A DNA stretch of 64,000 bases, taken from positions 1,337,264 through 1,401,263 of the forward strand of contig JAHNZQ020000308.1 of assembly GCA_019155205.2 (NCBI GenBank). Direction: 5' to 3'. Of the stretch, positions 8,789 through 21,249 are shown in pieces. The notes under the pieces were generated by a model that was not told the DNA's origin, did no database searches, and worked only from the letters and a program-made list of their open reading frames with translations. Position numbers and translations under genes: made by a program. Origin of the DNA: Gracilaria vermiculophylla (lineage: Eukaryota; Rhodophyta; Florideophyceae; Gracilariales; Gracilariaceae). Position 1 is the first letter of the stretch; the number at the start of each line of letters is the position of its first letter.

Positions 8789-10470
8789 TTAAGATGGGGC
8801 AGAAGCTCCATAAACGGTAGTTGTTATACGAATGGGCCGTGCCCACGCGCTCAGCGACACAAAGTGACGTTGCGGGAGCGTGCGAAAAGCAAGGAACGGC
8901 ATGCTGGAGGCGAAAAAGAGAACTCTGGGTGTAGCATAGACAGTGGATACGAAAAACAACTCCGGTTGGGGGCCCCTTCCCCCTTTCCTAAACGGAAGCG
9001 CCCATGTGGAGAGGCATTTATGCACCAGATTGGCGCATTGTCTTCTAATGAATTTCTCCGTGATGTGTTCCGGAGGTTCTTCCGTGTCGTTTTTTGAGGT
9101 GTACACATACCAGCAGACGCGTTACAGCAGTTTGGCCTGGGTTTGTCGGTGGGAGACGATGTGGTCCACCGCGAAGAGTATATCAACTTCAGGGGTAATG
9201 ATGGCGCCTGGAGCCTCCAGCAATGGTTCACCGATAGAGGTGATGAGATTCCTAGTATGCAGCGGTTTTGTCACTCTTGAGGTGTTTGGATGAGGAAGTT
9301 CCGCGCGTGGTCCCTGAGGTGAGGTTGCGGGCATTCCTGTAAGGCTGGGCGTCGGGGCTTTCGTCACTCTATCACGGAAGACCACATCTCGGAGCCCGTT
9401 TACCTCAATGGCTACAGTGTCTTTATAAATGGCCGGGACTTTGTGAGGCCCTGCGGTGGTCAGCGCTAACTTGTGCGTGACATTCGGCGTTTCGTAAGAT
9501 ATCTCCCCATTTATGTCGAGGAAAATCCCGTCGCCTTCCTACAGTTGAAGGCCTTTTTTCACCTTCCAGTCAAAGTCCTGATTCTATCTCCTCTGCGAGG
9601 CGTCGAGTCTCTCCTTTGCGAGAGAGAGTGCGTCCTTATACCGCCTTGAGATGGATCATTTTGCTGGCGTTGCTGTTGGTACCTGTGGCCCATCCGCCTG
9701 GTGCGCCGTGGCGCGTGCCACCTTGATGGCACCAGGCGGAATGCACGAGAGCACCAGACTGAAAGGAGTGGTCCCCGTAGAGCGGTGCTCCTGCAGGTTG
9801 TATGCATTCGTGAGCGGGCCCATATATGCGTCCCAATCCTTCTGGTGGTCCGCGACATAGTGCTTCAGCCTTGAGGCGATGGTTTTGTTGAACCTCTCCG
9901 CTTGTCTGTTGGTCTGGGGGTGATAGGCAGTTGTGAACAACTCTTTCATCCCCAGCATCCCGTAGATGGCCCTGAATAGCTTCGCCGCAAACTGAGGGCC
10001 ATTATCCGTGGGGAGGTACAACGGTATCTCATATGGGTAAGTCCAGTGCTCCAGAGAGGCGTCGGTAATCACTGCTGCAGTGGTGCTCCGGAGGGGGATG
10101 GCGCGCGTGATCTTAGAGAAAGGATCAGTGATCACGAGGATAAATCGGTACCTTCGCTCCGTCTTGGGGGGAGGGCCCAAGATTTCTATGGCCAAGAACT
10201 CCAAAGGTCCTGAAGGCGGCACCAGAGTGAGCGGCGTCCAGTGTTTCCGTATATTTCTCTTAGCTATGAGGACGAATGGCAACCCGCTACCGTTTTGAAG
10301 CCGTCATTAGCCATGCTAGGCCAATAGAACTCCCTCCGCATTGTGAAATACATATGCGATCCACCGAGGTGCCCGGTGGGGCGAGGGTAGTGCGAGAGAT
10401 GTAGCAACCTTGACCGTAGTGCCGTAGGGACCACCTTTTGGAGAGCTTTATCCATGGCAGCGCGACGCAC
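8789..10470 (-). pseudogene. Chromovirus integrase with C-terminal chromodomain
   Basis: An H2C2-type N-terminal zinc-binding region lies near 10400-10290 (paired His, then a Cys at VAGCHS). The catalytic core follows (10282-9656): FLAIEILGP, where Glu stands in place of the usual first Asp; LPTDNGPQF with the second Asp; and NRQAERFNKTI with the Glu. After a stop at 9656 and a spacer, a chromodomain-like segment is readable at about 9175-9030: VDHIVSHR, then after one stop CWYVYTSKNDTEEPPEHI. That pattern is the chromodomain signature of chromoviruses, where it directs integration to marked chromatin. The stops and the Asp-to-Glu change indicate a dead copy. Confidence 0.82.
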
Positions 10471-10619
10471 AAGTATACCGTCCCGGTCAACGTCGAAGGA
10501 CGATGTTAAAATTCCCAGAGTGGCAAGGCACTCCTTGCAGTACGCATCCGTACTCTACTCCTTCAGGAACTCCGCTATGGTGATGGGCAGAAATTCTTTC
10601 TCCTCCTCAACAAGGGCTA

Positions 10620-12119
10620 TCACCTCAGGAACCCCATTGTACTTTCCTCCGGGTTCACAACATTCCAAGCATCCTCCATCGGATTTTTTTTTCCGTCGGC
10701 GTCCTTGATGACCCAAGACGGGATGGTGTCCTCCAAAGGTATTTTGATTTCGCCCACAGTGGAGATTCGCGAGAGTGCGTCCGCTGCCTGGTGCGTTATG
10801 CGAGGACGGTGGACGATGTCAAACTCGAACTCCAGGAGGCGTAGCCTCCACCTTTCCAAGCGGCCGGAAGCATCCGTCAAAGACAGTATCCAGTTTAGTG
10901 GTGCGTGATCCGTCCTAAAGTTGAAACGCGCGCCTTTCAGGTATGGGCGTAAAAGCAACACCGCCCAGAACATGCCGAGAAATTTGTGCTCCGAAGTGGA
11001 ATAATTCCGTTCCGTAGGTGTGAGGCTGCGACGGTAGTATCCGATAGGTTGAAGTCCACCTTTAGGATGCTTCTGTAGAAGGGCATATTCGACCTGGTAT
11101 TAACAGGCGTCAGCGTCTAGCACCATTTAGCCGTGCCGCTTTGGAAGTACCAAGATCGGTGGCTCTATCAGTCTCCTCTCCAAGGTGTTAAAGGCTTCAA
11201 ACTTTTCGTCCGTCAAGATAGCCAATTTCGTTTGCTTTTATTTCTCCAAGAGGCGGTTTAACGGCGCCGCGATACGGGAGAAGTTCGGGACAAACCTCTG
11301 AAAAACAAAACAGAACCCCAGGAAGGAGCGGAGCTGCGTTTGGTTTGTGGGAGGGTGACCTTTCTTGATGGCGTCCTGAGTTTTTTTGGAAAACTGTAGG
11401 CGGCTCGGGAGCGCAACGTACCTCACGTCATCCACCGAAAACTTGACTAAAAAATATTTCTCCAGTTTCAAGGTGAGTCCAGCATCCTTAAAGAGTTGGA
11501 GCACGTGCTCCACATGCATAAAGTGCTCCCCCACGCTTCTCGATTATATAATGTCATCTTCAATACATGCCAGGGCGTACTGCCACTTTACCTTGGACAG
11601 CATTATGTCCACCACTCGTTGGAACGTAGCGGGTGCGTTCTTCATTCCAAATGGAATTCTTAGGAATCCGAAAATTCCACAGTGCGAGTTGAACGTTGTC
11701 TTGTTCTTATCGGAGTCGTCCATCTCAATCTGCCAGTAGCTACTGTTGGCATCCAGCGTCGAGAAAACGGACGCATCAGATAAAGAGTCGATACATTCAT
11801 CTATGCGGGGTATCGGGTACAAATGGCGTACCGTCACCTCGTTGAGGCGTCTATAGACAATACAGAATCTCAAGGGGCCATCTTTCTTCTTCACAAACAC
11901 CACCGGGGAGGCCCGTTTGGAATTAGAAAACTCGATAACGCCCTTCTCCAGCATCCGGTGGACCTCATCACGTTCGAAATCGCGCACATGGGGTCCGGCT
12001 CTCCTCGGGAGTTGATGTACCGGTTTCGCAATAGGTGGGAGCTGGATCCTGTGCTTGGCTAGGCGAACCTGACCCAGGCAATAAGACCACATGTCCTGAA
12101 AGGCGGGTAGAATTTCCAC
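10620..12119 (-). pseudogene. Chromovirus reverse transcriptase and RNase H
   Basis: RT runs from about 12050 to 11240, with VVFVKKKDGPLRFCIVYRRLN, the FSTLDANSSYWQI block containing the first catalytic Asp, and the FGMKNAPATFQR block. The YxDD-box position reads CIEDDI, a damaged version of the usual Y(L/I)DDI. A stop follows at 11544. The thumb/connection part continues at 11534-11238 with LRSFLGF and RFVPNFSRIAAPL. RNase H is readable at about 10973-10730 (FRTDHAPLNWIL and ADALSRI). Several frameshifts and stops show it is inactive. Confidence 0.88.
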
Positions 12120-12480
12120 TATCCTATGGCGATACTCTTTGAAATCTTCGCCAATCTAGAGCTTCTCCTGCCAGGGGGCAGGATTCTCTTCCTTTGGAGC
12201 CGTTTTAGTCACTTCAGCCTCCATGGTGGCGATTGCATCGCGTTTCACAAGGTCTTACACACGAGGAAGATGTGCCAGTCCTGCAGGGAGCGGGTAGTGC
12301 CAATCCGACGACAGTTCTTTTCTAGAGCCGTAACGGTGACTCCTTCAGGTTGGCGAGCACGACCCTGAAGGGAATGTTCGGTACTACTTCCATAACACCG
12401 TTCACTATCATGGAGTGTTGCTTCGTCGTCAGGCGTAAGTTCGCCTGTAGGAAAGAAAGACCAGATGTAGAGGGCTGCAC

Positions 12481-12990
12481 TCATTCGTCGGCCTGATTCC
12501 TCGCGGGTATTTCGATGCTCTTCACCACCCGGACCTTATTTGACTGCGTCTGTTTTGGAAGATTACCCACGTGACGCGCGTTGGCGTCCGGTTCTGGAGA
12601 TGCGGACACGATACTTACAGGGGCCGCGTCGTGAAACGTCCCCTTCCGCAGGCGTGGGTAGATTGCACGTGCAAACCGATCCACAAAGAAAGTGCCCAGT
12701 GTGCAATGTGCAGCCAAGTTGGTTGCCACGAGGAACCATACCGTCATTTGTGAGGAGCCCAGCCGGAGATACAGGGGTATCGCTCCGAGGGTGCTTAATG
12801 CTGAACGCGACCCATCACGCACCGTGTGGAGCTTGCCAGTCCTCAAGGAGCCGAGAGCAGACCATGGGAGCACGCCGGTGTGGATCAGATTGGGGCCAGC
12901 TCCGGTATCTAGAATAACGCGCACCGTGATGAAAGCGAGCCGGGAACATCCGATAGAGGCGAACACTTTGTAGTTCTCACCGCGGAGCAT
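12481..12990 (-). pseudogene. Chromovirus retropepsin-type protease
   Basis: A 169-residue minus-strand frame contains VILDTGAGPNLI, the active-site motif of aspartic retropepsins, about 30 residues in. The RT frame follows downstream after a spacer. This is the usual gag-protease-RT order of Ty3/gypsy polyproteins. Confidence 0.75.
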
Positions 12991-12999
12991 GCAAACAGA

Positions 13000-15413
13000 G
13001 TCCTCAAGGGCGTCGAATGCGTCCCACGGGATTGGGAGGCCCGTCGGATATGCATCGACGGAGCAGACGGGTTCTCCCCCTTTCTTAAAGGCGACCTCCC
13101 TGGAGCTGAGGCTCGATGGTAAGGAACCACGCGGGACCTCTACGCGTGGCCCTTAGGGCTTTCATGGTTGAAGGGGGGCTAAACTCCAGTAGGGGACGGC
13201 TGCTGCTGTTGCGCAACGAGATGCAACGTGTTCCTCTGAGGTGCAACCTGTTTGGATACCGGGATCTGCGCTGTTGGTACAAGTGACAGTGGAACAGGCC
13301 GCCATCCCAGTGGAGCGCGGTAAATGCAGTTTCCTTGAGGGGAACGGATGTTGCGATACGCAGTTTAATAACGTCTGCTCTCCGTTTGTGTGTCCTTCAG
13401 GTCCTGGACGTTTTTCTCCCGTTCCTGCAGGATGGCGGCTCTCATTGCTGGGGTGAAAGTACTACAGTGTACTGGCTCTCGAGACAAGCGAATCCTGCAA
13501 GGCAGTGGGTAGCCTCGAGGGTACGCGAATCGGACATTCCTGAGAGATCCTACCGAGGCGTACGAAGTAGGAGACAAGGGTGTCCTCGTCCTAGACAGTG
13601 CTCCCTAAAAAGAGGCGTATATGAGAGCAAGCGCCTCTTGCTCTCTTACGAGCGTGAGCTCGTCGATCTCCTCTGAGGTGCTGGAGTTCAACGTCAGGAC
13701 GGATACCCGACGGTTCCCTGAGGCCGCCGGTTTGTCCGGAAGTGGAGCGTGGCTGCGACGAATGGCATGATGGGTATCCTCATAAGATTCCGCGACACGT
13801 GTGAGCTATGTACAAATGGTCTTCGTGTGTATTCTCAGGTGATTACGCACCCTGGCGTGGATCGAAGAAAGGAGTCTCTCGACAAACAAGGACTTCAACC
13901 GCCGTTCGGAGTACACGTTCCCACACCGTAGGGCTTTCGTCTACAGTCTCTGTGAGAGCTCCGTCTCGGTCATTACCGTGTTTTGCCTATAGGATGTGGC
14001 TCCAGCGTCCATATCGGCTATCACCTCGTCCGTGGCGTACCTATTGAGGAGAAAAATCACTACCTCCGGGTACGTCGCCAAGATCTCTGTTTCAGGGCCA
14101 TCCCCAATCGTTCTCTAGCCCGTGAGGCCCGGCTGCACCAACGAGTGCGCTTGGCCTGTCAGGTAGAACTGAAAGCAACATACGGTGTCACCTTCATGGA
14201 CACCATTGGTGTCACACGCTAAACGGAAGCGTGTGTGAACATTCAACAACGAGATGGGGTCTTCGCCTGAGAAGGAGTGCTTCTTTATTTGAATATCAAT
14301 GCGGCGCTGGATGTTCATAAGTTGTTTAGCGACCGACGAGTCGTAAAGACTAGAGCGATCATTTAACCTGTAGGTATCATAATCCACCACTTTGGCGAAG
14401 ATATCGTTAAGCGGGACGACCTTTCTGACTCTTCTGCATATCTCCTTGGGAGGTATACTGTCTTCCGAGCTGGAGCTGTTTATGGATTCGGAGTCTAAGG
14501 TTCTCTCCGGATCGGTGTCTCACTTTCTTCTTTATATTCTGCTTTTCTTTTGGCGTCTTTTTTTTCGGTGTTTTGGGTGACTGACGATACCACCGTTATC
14601 GCGATCCCCCCGAGGAGTATACTTTCCTTCTCTCCTTGGGTGACTTTCTTCGCGACCGGTATCCTGTCCTCCTCCGCGAGGCGTCAGGTCCAGACGTTGC
14701 ATAGCAATTTTCCTGAGGTGGTCTCGTTTCCTTACGGCAGTATCCTTTCCTCCTCTGGCGTAGAGAGTGGCAGTATGCTGTCCTTCTCTGCCCCGGGTCA
14801 GCTTAGGTTTTGATAGAGGGAACCTCTCCTGTACTGAATAATATCTTTAACACGCCGCTTCAGGGAGCAGTTGCACGGTTTGAAAACGAGCCTCCGCACG
14901 GATAACATCTGAGATCAACTCTAGGAATGGATCGGAATCCAGCAAAGCATCCACATCACGGTGAGCGCTCTCCGTTGCGATTTCCTCCACAGGGCCGTGG
15001 CGGCGCGCTCCGAAGTGTGCTTCAAAACCTGCAGGTATTCTTTCGATCAGCACCTGCGCTAGCCAACCCGTAATGCGCAGGGCGGGCGATTCCGGGAGGG
15101 AGTCAGCCTCCGGGTGCTTCCGTCCCCGCAGCTTTTGAGGTGGTGGCTGCGATGCCGTGTGCGGTTCTTCAATTTCCACACCGGCGTTCTCCAGAGGTGT
15201 CGCGGGGGATTCCGCTTGCTTCCGATCATGCATTCTCTTAAGGCGATTCCTGAAACGCTCCACAGAGGAGCCAGGTTTCCTGAGGAGGCTTTCAGGGTCC
15301 TCCAGTCTGGCGGCCATCTCCTGCGGAGCGCTTCGCGTGCTGCGCTCACCGACGGAGCCGGTTGCTTGAGGATCCTGTAGGGGGGTTTTCATTGGGGGTT
15401 CTGAGGGGTCCAT
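13000..15413 (-). pseudogene. Chromovirus gag
   Basis: A 188-residue frame starts at the ATG at 15413, about 157 bp inside the 5' LTR. It is rich in Pro, Glu and Arg, as gag N-termini often are. A capsid-like segment follows at 14390-14115 (FSGEDPISLLNVHTRFRLAC). The region 14100-13000 carries further minus-strand gag-like pieces in shifting frames. No intact CCHC zinc knuckle was found. The gag role is inferred mostly from position. Confidence 0.65.
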
Positions 15414-15569
15414 AAAGTAGTAGGTCGAGGGTGATTTTCTTCCACCTCCGAATCACCTTAAGGAAGAATTCTACTGTTGCGTTCCGATCGTTGCAAACTG
15501 GAAAAACTATTCTGCTGTGACTTTTTGCGAACCTTTTCGGAAACTGACCTTCTAAGTCGCGAGATCTGT

Positions 15570-16119
15570 TGTGTTACTGTCAGTTCTCCTTTCGTGGTAG
15601 TAGATCACAACTGTTAGGAGTTTTTGTTCACTCCAAAGGTGCGAGTTCCTGTATGTGTTATCTTATATTCGCTGTCGCAAGCCAGGGGAATTCTTAAAAG
15701 AGATCCGCAAACACCAAGCGGAGGGGGAGGTTCACTGGGCGGACAATGCTTCTACAGGCGCTTCTAGGAGGCAAACTGGAGATCGGTGGCTGAGAAACCT
15801 GAGGATGATCGGCGATTGTCTAGAACCAGAAAAGTAGATGAAGACTCAAGGGTGCTTGGTTTACTTCCCCAGAGGTGGAGCTCGACAGGCAGATTAAGTA
15901 TCAAGCCGGGAGCTCTCCTCGGTAGGTCTCACTATTGTAGTGACTAACGGCACAGATTAACCAGAATAAATATCAATTCTAGCGTCCCTTAAGGATGCTG
16001 TAGCGCACGCGGGCCGAATTATGCACGACGTGGCTCAGTTAATAAAATACCAGCCCTCCTAAAAAATATCACGCCACCAAACCACACCACCGTATTTACT
16101 TAGGAGCCACTGTACTAAA
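15570..16119 (-). repeat. 5' LTR of the chromovirus
   Basis: This is a 550 bp direct repeat of 2705-3257. It starts TGTGTTACTGT and ends ACTGTACTAAA, so the right-end CA is mutated compared with the other two LTR copies. Numerous substitutions against the other LTR indicate an old insertion. Confidence 0.88.
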
Positions 16120-17436
16120 GTTCTTCTGAGCTTCAGCGACAATGGCATCTAATGTCTTCGTAATGGACTCGTCAGAGTCCTTGCCAATAACGGCAGTGAG
16201 GCACTCGGGTAGTTCAATGGGGTCATCTATGGCTGCCATGTACGCTAGGATTTTGTAGGCAGCAGCCGCAAGCTAGAATGTCTCCTTCTGTAAAAAGGTA
16301 ATGTGATGGTTGTTGATGAGCAGTTGGCCACGGAAGAGATGTTCGTTGAGGTCATAACTGATAGCCTTCAGGAAAGGTCGACCGAGGAGAGTTTCGTCCA
16401 TGCTGTTGTCCACAATGAGAAACTCAACACGGAGTACGAAAAGTGGTACATTAGAGCTCAAAAGGTAGACAGTGGTGGTGAGAGAGGCCTTTTCACATGC
16501 CAAAACAGTTTTTGTCTGTATTGAACGCCCCCACCAGTGCGAGAGGTTCTGTACAGAACTGCTCTAAAACTGAATGCTTCGCTTCCTTCACGATTTTGAA
16601 AGACGATTTGGGTATCACATTGAAATAAGAACCCGATCCTCCAAGGGCTGTGTCGAAAAGAACGTCCTCAAGCGCATTTTGGAATCCACCTTCTTCGTTG
16701 TCCGGTACAAGTGAGAACGAAGAAGTAGTGGTTGTTCCTTGCTTCTCTCGCTTGGCATAATTTTTCTTGTAGTGCTCGTCGAAGAGTTCTTTTCTTCGCT
16801 TTTCGCTTGTAGCTAGGCAGTCCTTGAGCGGGTGCTCCCTGTCATAACCCGGGTAAAGACAGTTATCCTTTCAAGCGTCGCTCTTGCGCTTGCGCGCAGG
16901 AGGCTTCTTGCTTGGTGTAACTCCGGCTGGTTTATGATCATGACTGCGTTACACACGCGGATCCTTGGATCCAAAAGAGTTCCAAGGTGTGTCGAAGCGC
17001 TGGCTTGCAGATTCGATTAATGACAGGTCGAGTGTCACCACACCAGCCTCGATTTTGAAGAACTTGATGTCGGCGAGTTGGTTCTTCCTCCAACTACGGC
17101 GGCATATTTTGATATGTTCATGGAAGACAGGGTCCTTGAGCTTCTTTACCACACGGTCGATTAAGTTATTGGCAAGATCCTTGTCTTATAGGACCTCTGA
17201 CGCGTTATTCTAATCCATCGCCGTGATGATGCTCACAACAAATTCGTTACTCATCCGCCTGGATCGCCATTTTTTGATTCGTAGGATGCTGCAAACAGCG
17301 CTGGATCGATGGGCTTGGACAGATCCTTTAGAGCGTCAGTCGATACCGCATTGAACCATGATTGAAAAGCGTCGGCCGTAGCTTCTTTGATGCGATCCGC
17401 GCCATAGATTTCACCCATGGTGGACAGTGAGTGCAA
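16120..17436 (-). pseudogene. Fragment of a second gypsy-type gag/protease region
   Basis: Minus-strand frames with stops and shifts. At 16503-16273 a retropepsin C-terminal pattern is clear (VEFLIVDNSMDETLLGRPF). Upstream, around 16900-16750, a degenerate gag zinc-knuckle-like stretch appears (CLYPGYDREHPLKDC), followed by a Lys/Glu-rich helix. At 17436-17251 there is a gag-like N-terminal frame. RT would be expected left of 16120, but the chromovirus 5' LTR starts there. The sequence is not related to the chromovirus gag next to it, so it is a separate, truncated element; its LTRs were not identified. Confidence 0.6.
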
Positions 17437-20400
17437 AATGAAGCATCAACGAATAATTTGATCGAGGATGGTTGCATCTGGTTCTCTTCACCGCGGTCTT
17501 CGTTCACGTGGCCAACTTTACCCTTGTAGGCAGTTTATTAGGATCCGATTTTTATCAGAGCCGGCTTGCCAACCGACTTTAGCGTCGGCAGTGTCACAAC
17601 AGATACAATGCCGTAATTGCTTGCCGCAGGTATTCTGAGCGCGAAAAGACACCAAAACTCTTATCCATTTAGGTCAGAGCGTTTTAATGACGAGCATAGG
17701 GGTCTACATGCTCGAGCGTGGGAAATGATCGGGAACTAAGCGAGTGCGATATGGTGCGCCCACGTGGTAGCAGATAACGGGCACTCCCCTTGTCGTTTGG
17801 CTCCCTCCCTGAGTTGGTCGGTGACGCGCAAATGGTTTCTTTCATGGGGTGCACCCGGCAGTTGGTTCCTTATTAGGTTTCGAAACGCATATTAAATCGG
17901 ACAGACCCAACCGTGTCTAGTAGACGGGGTCATCTGGTTAAGAAACCGACAGGCAAGGTTCCAGCACTTGAATTGATGCATTAAGTACGTTCCCGGTAAT
18001 TTGCTTACCGCACAACCAGGCGCAAGTGCGCAACCACTCTCCAAACCGATAACTCACATTGAGTATGTTACAACAGCGCTCTAATCTATTGTCATCGTTT
18101 ACACTTATCTCAAAGATTCCAGAGTCTCAGTGCTCTACGCATTCTACTCGCATGGTTCTCTTTCAATGGGTCCTGGGAAAGAATGCTCTATCATCGAAAC
18201 CTAATGAGCGTGTCGAGCGTACATAGTAGCTTTTAAAGAATCATTCTGTAAATCAAACAATGAACAAGAAGAGTTTAATTGCTAGATTAATAAAACTTAT
18301 CCTATAATCTGAGAAGAGAAGAAGATAATCTAATCTTGATGACTTCCGCACATAAAAAAGTGCAATCACGCAAAGATTAGAAAAATTACATTGCAAGGGC
18401 ATCATCACATGTTCAGGCATTGTAATTCCCTTGTGTGCCAAGACTTTTACCGGCTCATCGTCTGTAATGGATATCTCTCAAGCAGAGATTTTGCAACAGA
18501 GTAAGAAACCTCAGGGACTTGTACAGTTGCCTCTAAGATACTTTGTTAGACTATGGAGATAAGCTGAAATTTCTACAATATCTGTGTTTTTTCCGCTGTA
18601 CCTATGAAGCGGGTGTATTTGAAAATACGCCAAATACGAATGAGAACCAATGGTTCGGACACGATAACTATTGTGCGACAAGGGCTGCTAAACAGGAAAG
18701 TGGGCTTGAGCTTTTGGGGCCTGGCGGATGCATGGGTGGATTTGCACCGAAAAGAATAAATTGTGGAATGTCATAAATGGTATTAAGGTGACGGGTAGGC
18801 AGATAAATTATAGGAAACTTCCTGTTTTTATTTAATGTTTGGATTTAACTTGATAGGGTAATTTATTCTACATACTGTGCAGTCGATTGCTGTTCACCCT
18901 ACCTGGGCCAGTGAGCTCTCCCATCTCATCTAGGTAATGGTAACGACTTGTTAACTTTGACTTCAGTGGCGCAAAACAGGGTGGTGGGGAACGCATCTAA
19001 ACAGGATCGCAGCCTTTTCATCGCCGCAAGTAAGCTATTGAACAGAGCACTCTGTTCCCATACCATTTCGGGCTTAAATTTCAGAAACACTCAAGAGTAA
19101 CATAGAGAGGTGGTGGTCTGAGATCAAGATTTGATACTGAATTATGTGTATCCTCTGTACGAGTTGAAAAGTGAAAAACGAATCCAATGGATAAAATGGG
19201 CGACGAATGTGCCGCAATATGCCCTTTTACGCAAACAAACCAGGCTTGAACCACAAGAGATAGCCCTATACAATTATGAAAGCATGTCTTGCAGAAGAAC
19301 TACCGACAATGACGATATCTGTGTCAGAAATCCTAGAAAAGAGGCAATGCAGATGATCTGGGGATATTTAAGAGCATGCATAAAAAAATCCATCTGTAAG
19401 TATTCTCCGCGAGAACTCGTAACCCAGCGAGTGCAATTGAAGCTAGAGCCAGACTTAGTTAATTTTACTTCCTGACGCTACAGCACGAGGTCACGCGCCC
19501 CTAGGTATGATTTATCATGATTGTCTATTACTGTTAATTGAATTAGTGCAAAACTTCTTTGGGCCGCAATCCAATACATTCAAATTCCAGAGCCGAAACA
19601 AAACGAATAATGAAGTAAAGTTCTGAACTCGAAGCTAATTTGTGTCACGCTTATCAAGCGGCTCACCCGTACAGGGCTCTTGAAAACGAGCCTTTCAGAA
19701 TACTGTTGTTTTGCAAACACCATGCTGACTCACCTCTTTCTATGGATATCTCACAAAATTCGCAGCTGTAACCCAAAAAGATGTCAAATATATACAAAAA
19801 AGATGATTATAAAGTTCGCAAAAAGCCGTTGCTTTACAACCCCGATTCTGTGGTTCCACACCATTTCTTCACGGATAATCGATCTTTGAGCTTAACTTGT
19901 GATCTTTCTTTCCACACTACACCCTACATAAAGACGTTTTGTGGGTCATTTCTCAGTAGTATTTTGTTTCTTGTTGCCCTATTCCAACTGGCGTACTGCC
20001 TGCTCGCAGATATTTTTTTCGCGCACCAGCTTTCTCTTGCGGACCGCGATCTCCTCTAACTTTGTCAAACTGTTCTACAACTAATATCTTCATCCTCAGG
20101 CACGCTGTCAAAATTTAGCGTTTTGGCTTATACCTACCCGTTCGGCATTTGTGTCGCAGTGGGCGGAAAGGCTACGTATGTGCAACAGAACAGTTTTATT
20201 GAACAATATGATGACAACTAGATGAAGGAAGAGTAAAGGCAGAAACAAAGGTTGTTTTATGTGTTTTAATCGTGTTTTTGAACATATTCAATGCACAGGT
20301 TCTTAGACCTGATGACGAAAGAGAAGAGAAACACTCTCTGGTGGAATTGGTTTCAGGGGGCGACAATGTGCGCGGATAAGGTAAAAAGGGTTATGAAGAA

Positions 20401-20857
20401 GCAGGAATGAGCTTTATGTGAATAAAAGCAGTAGAACGGCGGGGTAGGTAAATAATATGAATATATTTGGCACTAAAGGGATACATGTGAGGTGTATGTG
20501 TGTGTAGTAACCATGTGAAAGAGGTCATTGGTTGGCCTAGAATCAAAAACGAAGCCAAAAGGGCTATGTATCTTGAAATACAGTCTATAGGGGATTTGGA
20601 AGGAGGTACAATAGAGGGGAAGTGCATGTGCGGAAGCGGCAGGGACGTAAGGTCATCACCGGCGCCCATACATTTATGTCTATTTCTACCGGCTTTTAAC
20701 ATCCTTCCCGCTTTCTTTGCTCTGTTTTGTGTTCGAGATGACGAGTGACTGCTGATTGCGCAGCAGGGGACAGTTTTTTGCGAAGATCACGGATGACGAG
20801 GCTTTGTCTGAGGGTATGCGGCAGAAGAAAATGTAAAACAAAGCGGAGGAGGTATCG
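17437..20857. other. Long stretch without a recognisable gene
   Basis: AT-richer sequence with scattered short frames. The longest is 19131-19475 plus (114 residues, no recognised domain). It probably contains the upstream part of the gypsy-type fragment ending at 17436 and older debris. No terminal repeats, tRNA-like folds or satellite repeats were seen. Confidence 0.5.
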
Positions 20858-21135
20858 TTGGAGGGAATGGTTGCGATGCAGTCTAGGGAGATGAGGAGAG
20901 ATATGGCGAAGAGATTGGGGTTTAGAGGTGTGAATGGGGTGGCGATAAAGATTGCAGCGTTTGTAGTTCGAGAGGTAGAAGGGCTGAGGGAGAAGCAGGA
21001 ATCGTTTCAGGCGGAGCTAGGAGATATGGAGAAGGTGATAAATGAGGGAGGTGGAGTTGGAGAGAGGCGTGGTGGATGATGGGGCATGTCCGTGACTGTG
21101 ACACCAAAGAGTACGAGAACGGGTAGAATTCGGTA
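20858..21135 (+). pseudogene. Interrupted ORF of unknown function, left part
   Basis: From the ATG at 20858 a plus-strand frame encodes 73 residues rich in Glu, Arg and Met (helical, possibly coiled coil) and ends at a TGA at 21077. The same frame continues past a second ATG at 21086 up to the TA at 21134-21135, where the Tc1-like nest begins. Counting a single TA, the frame resumes at 29403 and stays open to 29548. No family is recognised. It may be a decayed host gene or yet another element's ORF. Confidence 0.4.
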
Positions 21136-21249
21136 CGGTCTGTTTTAAAATCAAATCACATTGGTGTCGGAGTAATAAACCATTGATATTTTGGTACTGT
21201 AAGACTACTAAATCAAGATTTAATATAAATTCGAGTCCAAAAGCCATTT

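Larger units (their letters stand above)
2705..16119 (-). mobile_element. Ty3/gypsy chromovirus-type LTR retrotransposon, about 13.4 kb with nested piggyBac-like insertion
   Basis: Two direct LTRs of about 550 bp bound the element (2705-3257 and 15570-16119), and both have TGTG...CA-type ends. Gag and pol lie on the minus strand in the order gag, protease, RT, RNase H, integrase, chromodomain. A purine run directly abuts the left LTR on the minus strand, identifying it as the 3' LTR. Between the end of pol (about 8.8 kb) and the 3' LTR lies a long antisense ORF (plus strand) split by the 4715-7588 element. No matching 5-bp duplication is found outside the LTRs (AACAG at left, GTTCT at right), so the two ends may not come from a single insertion. 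No TGG-type tRNA primer site is obvious next to the 5' LTR. Confidence 0.88.

Noticed and set aside
19131..19475. 114-residue plus-strand frame
   Set aside because: No recognised domain, isolated, and no supporting context; not reported as a gene.
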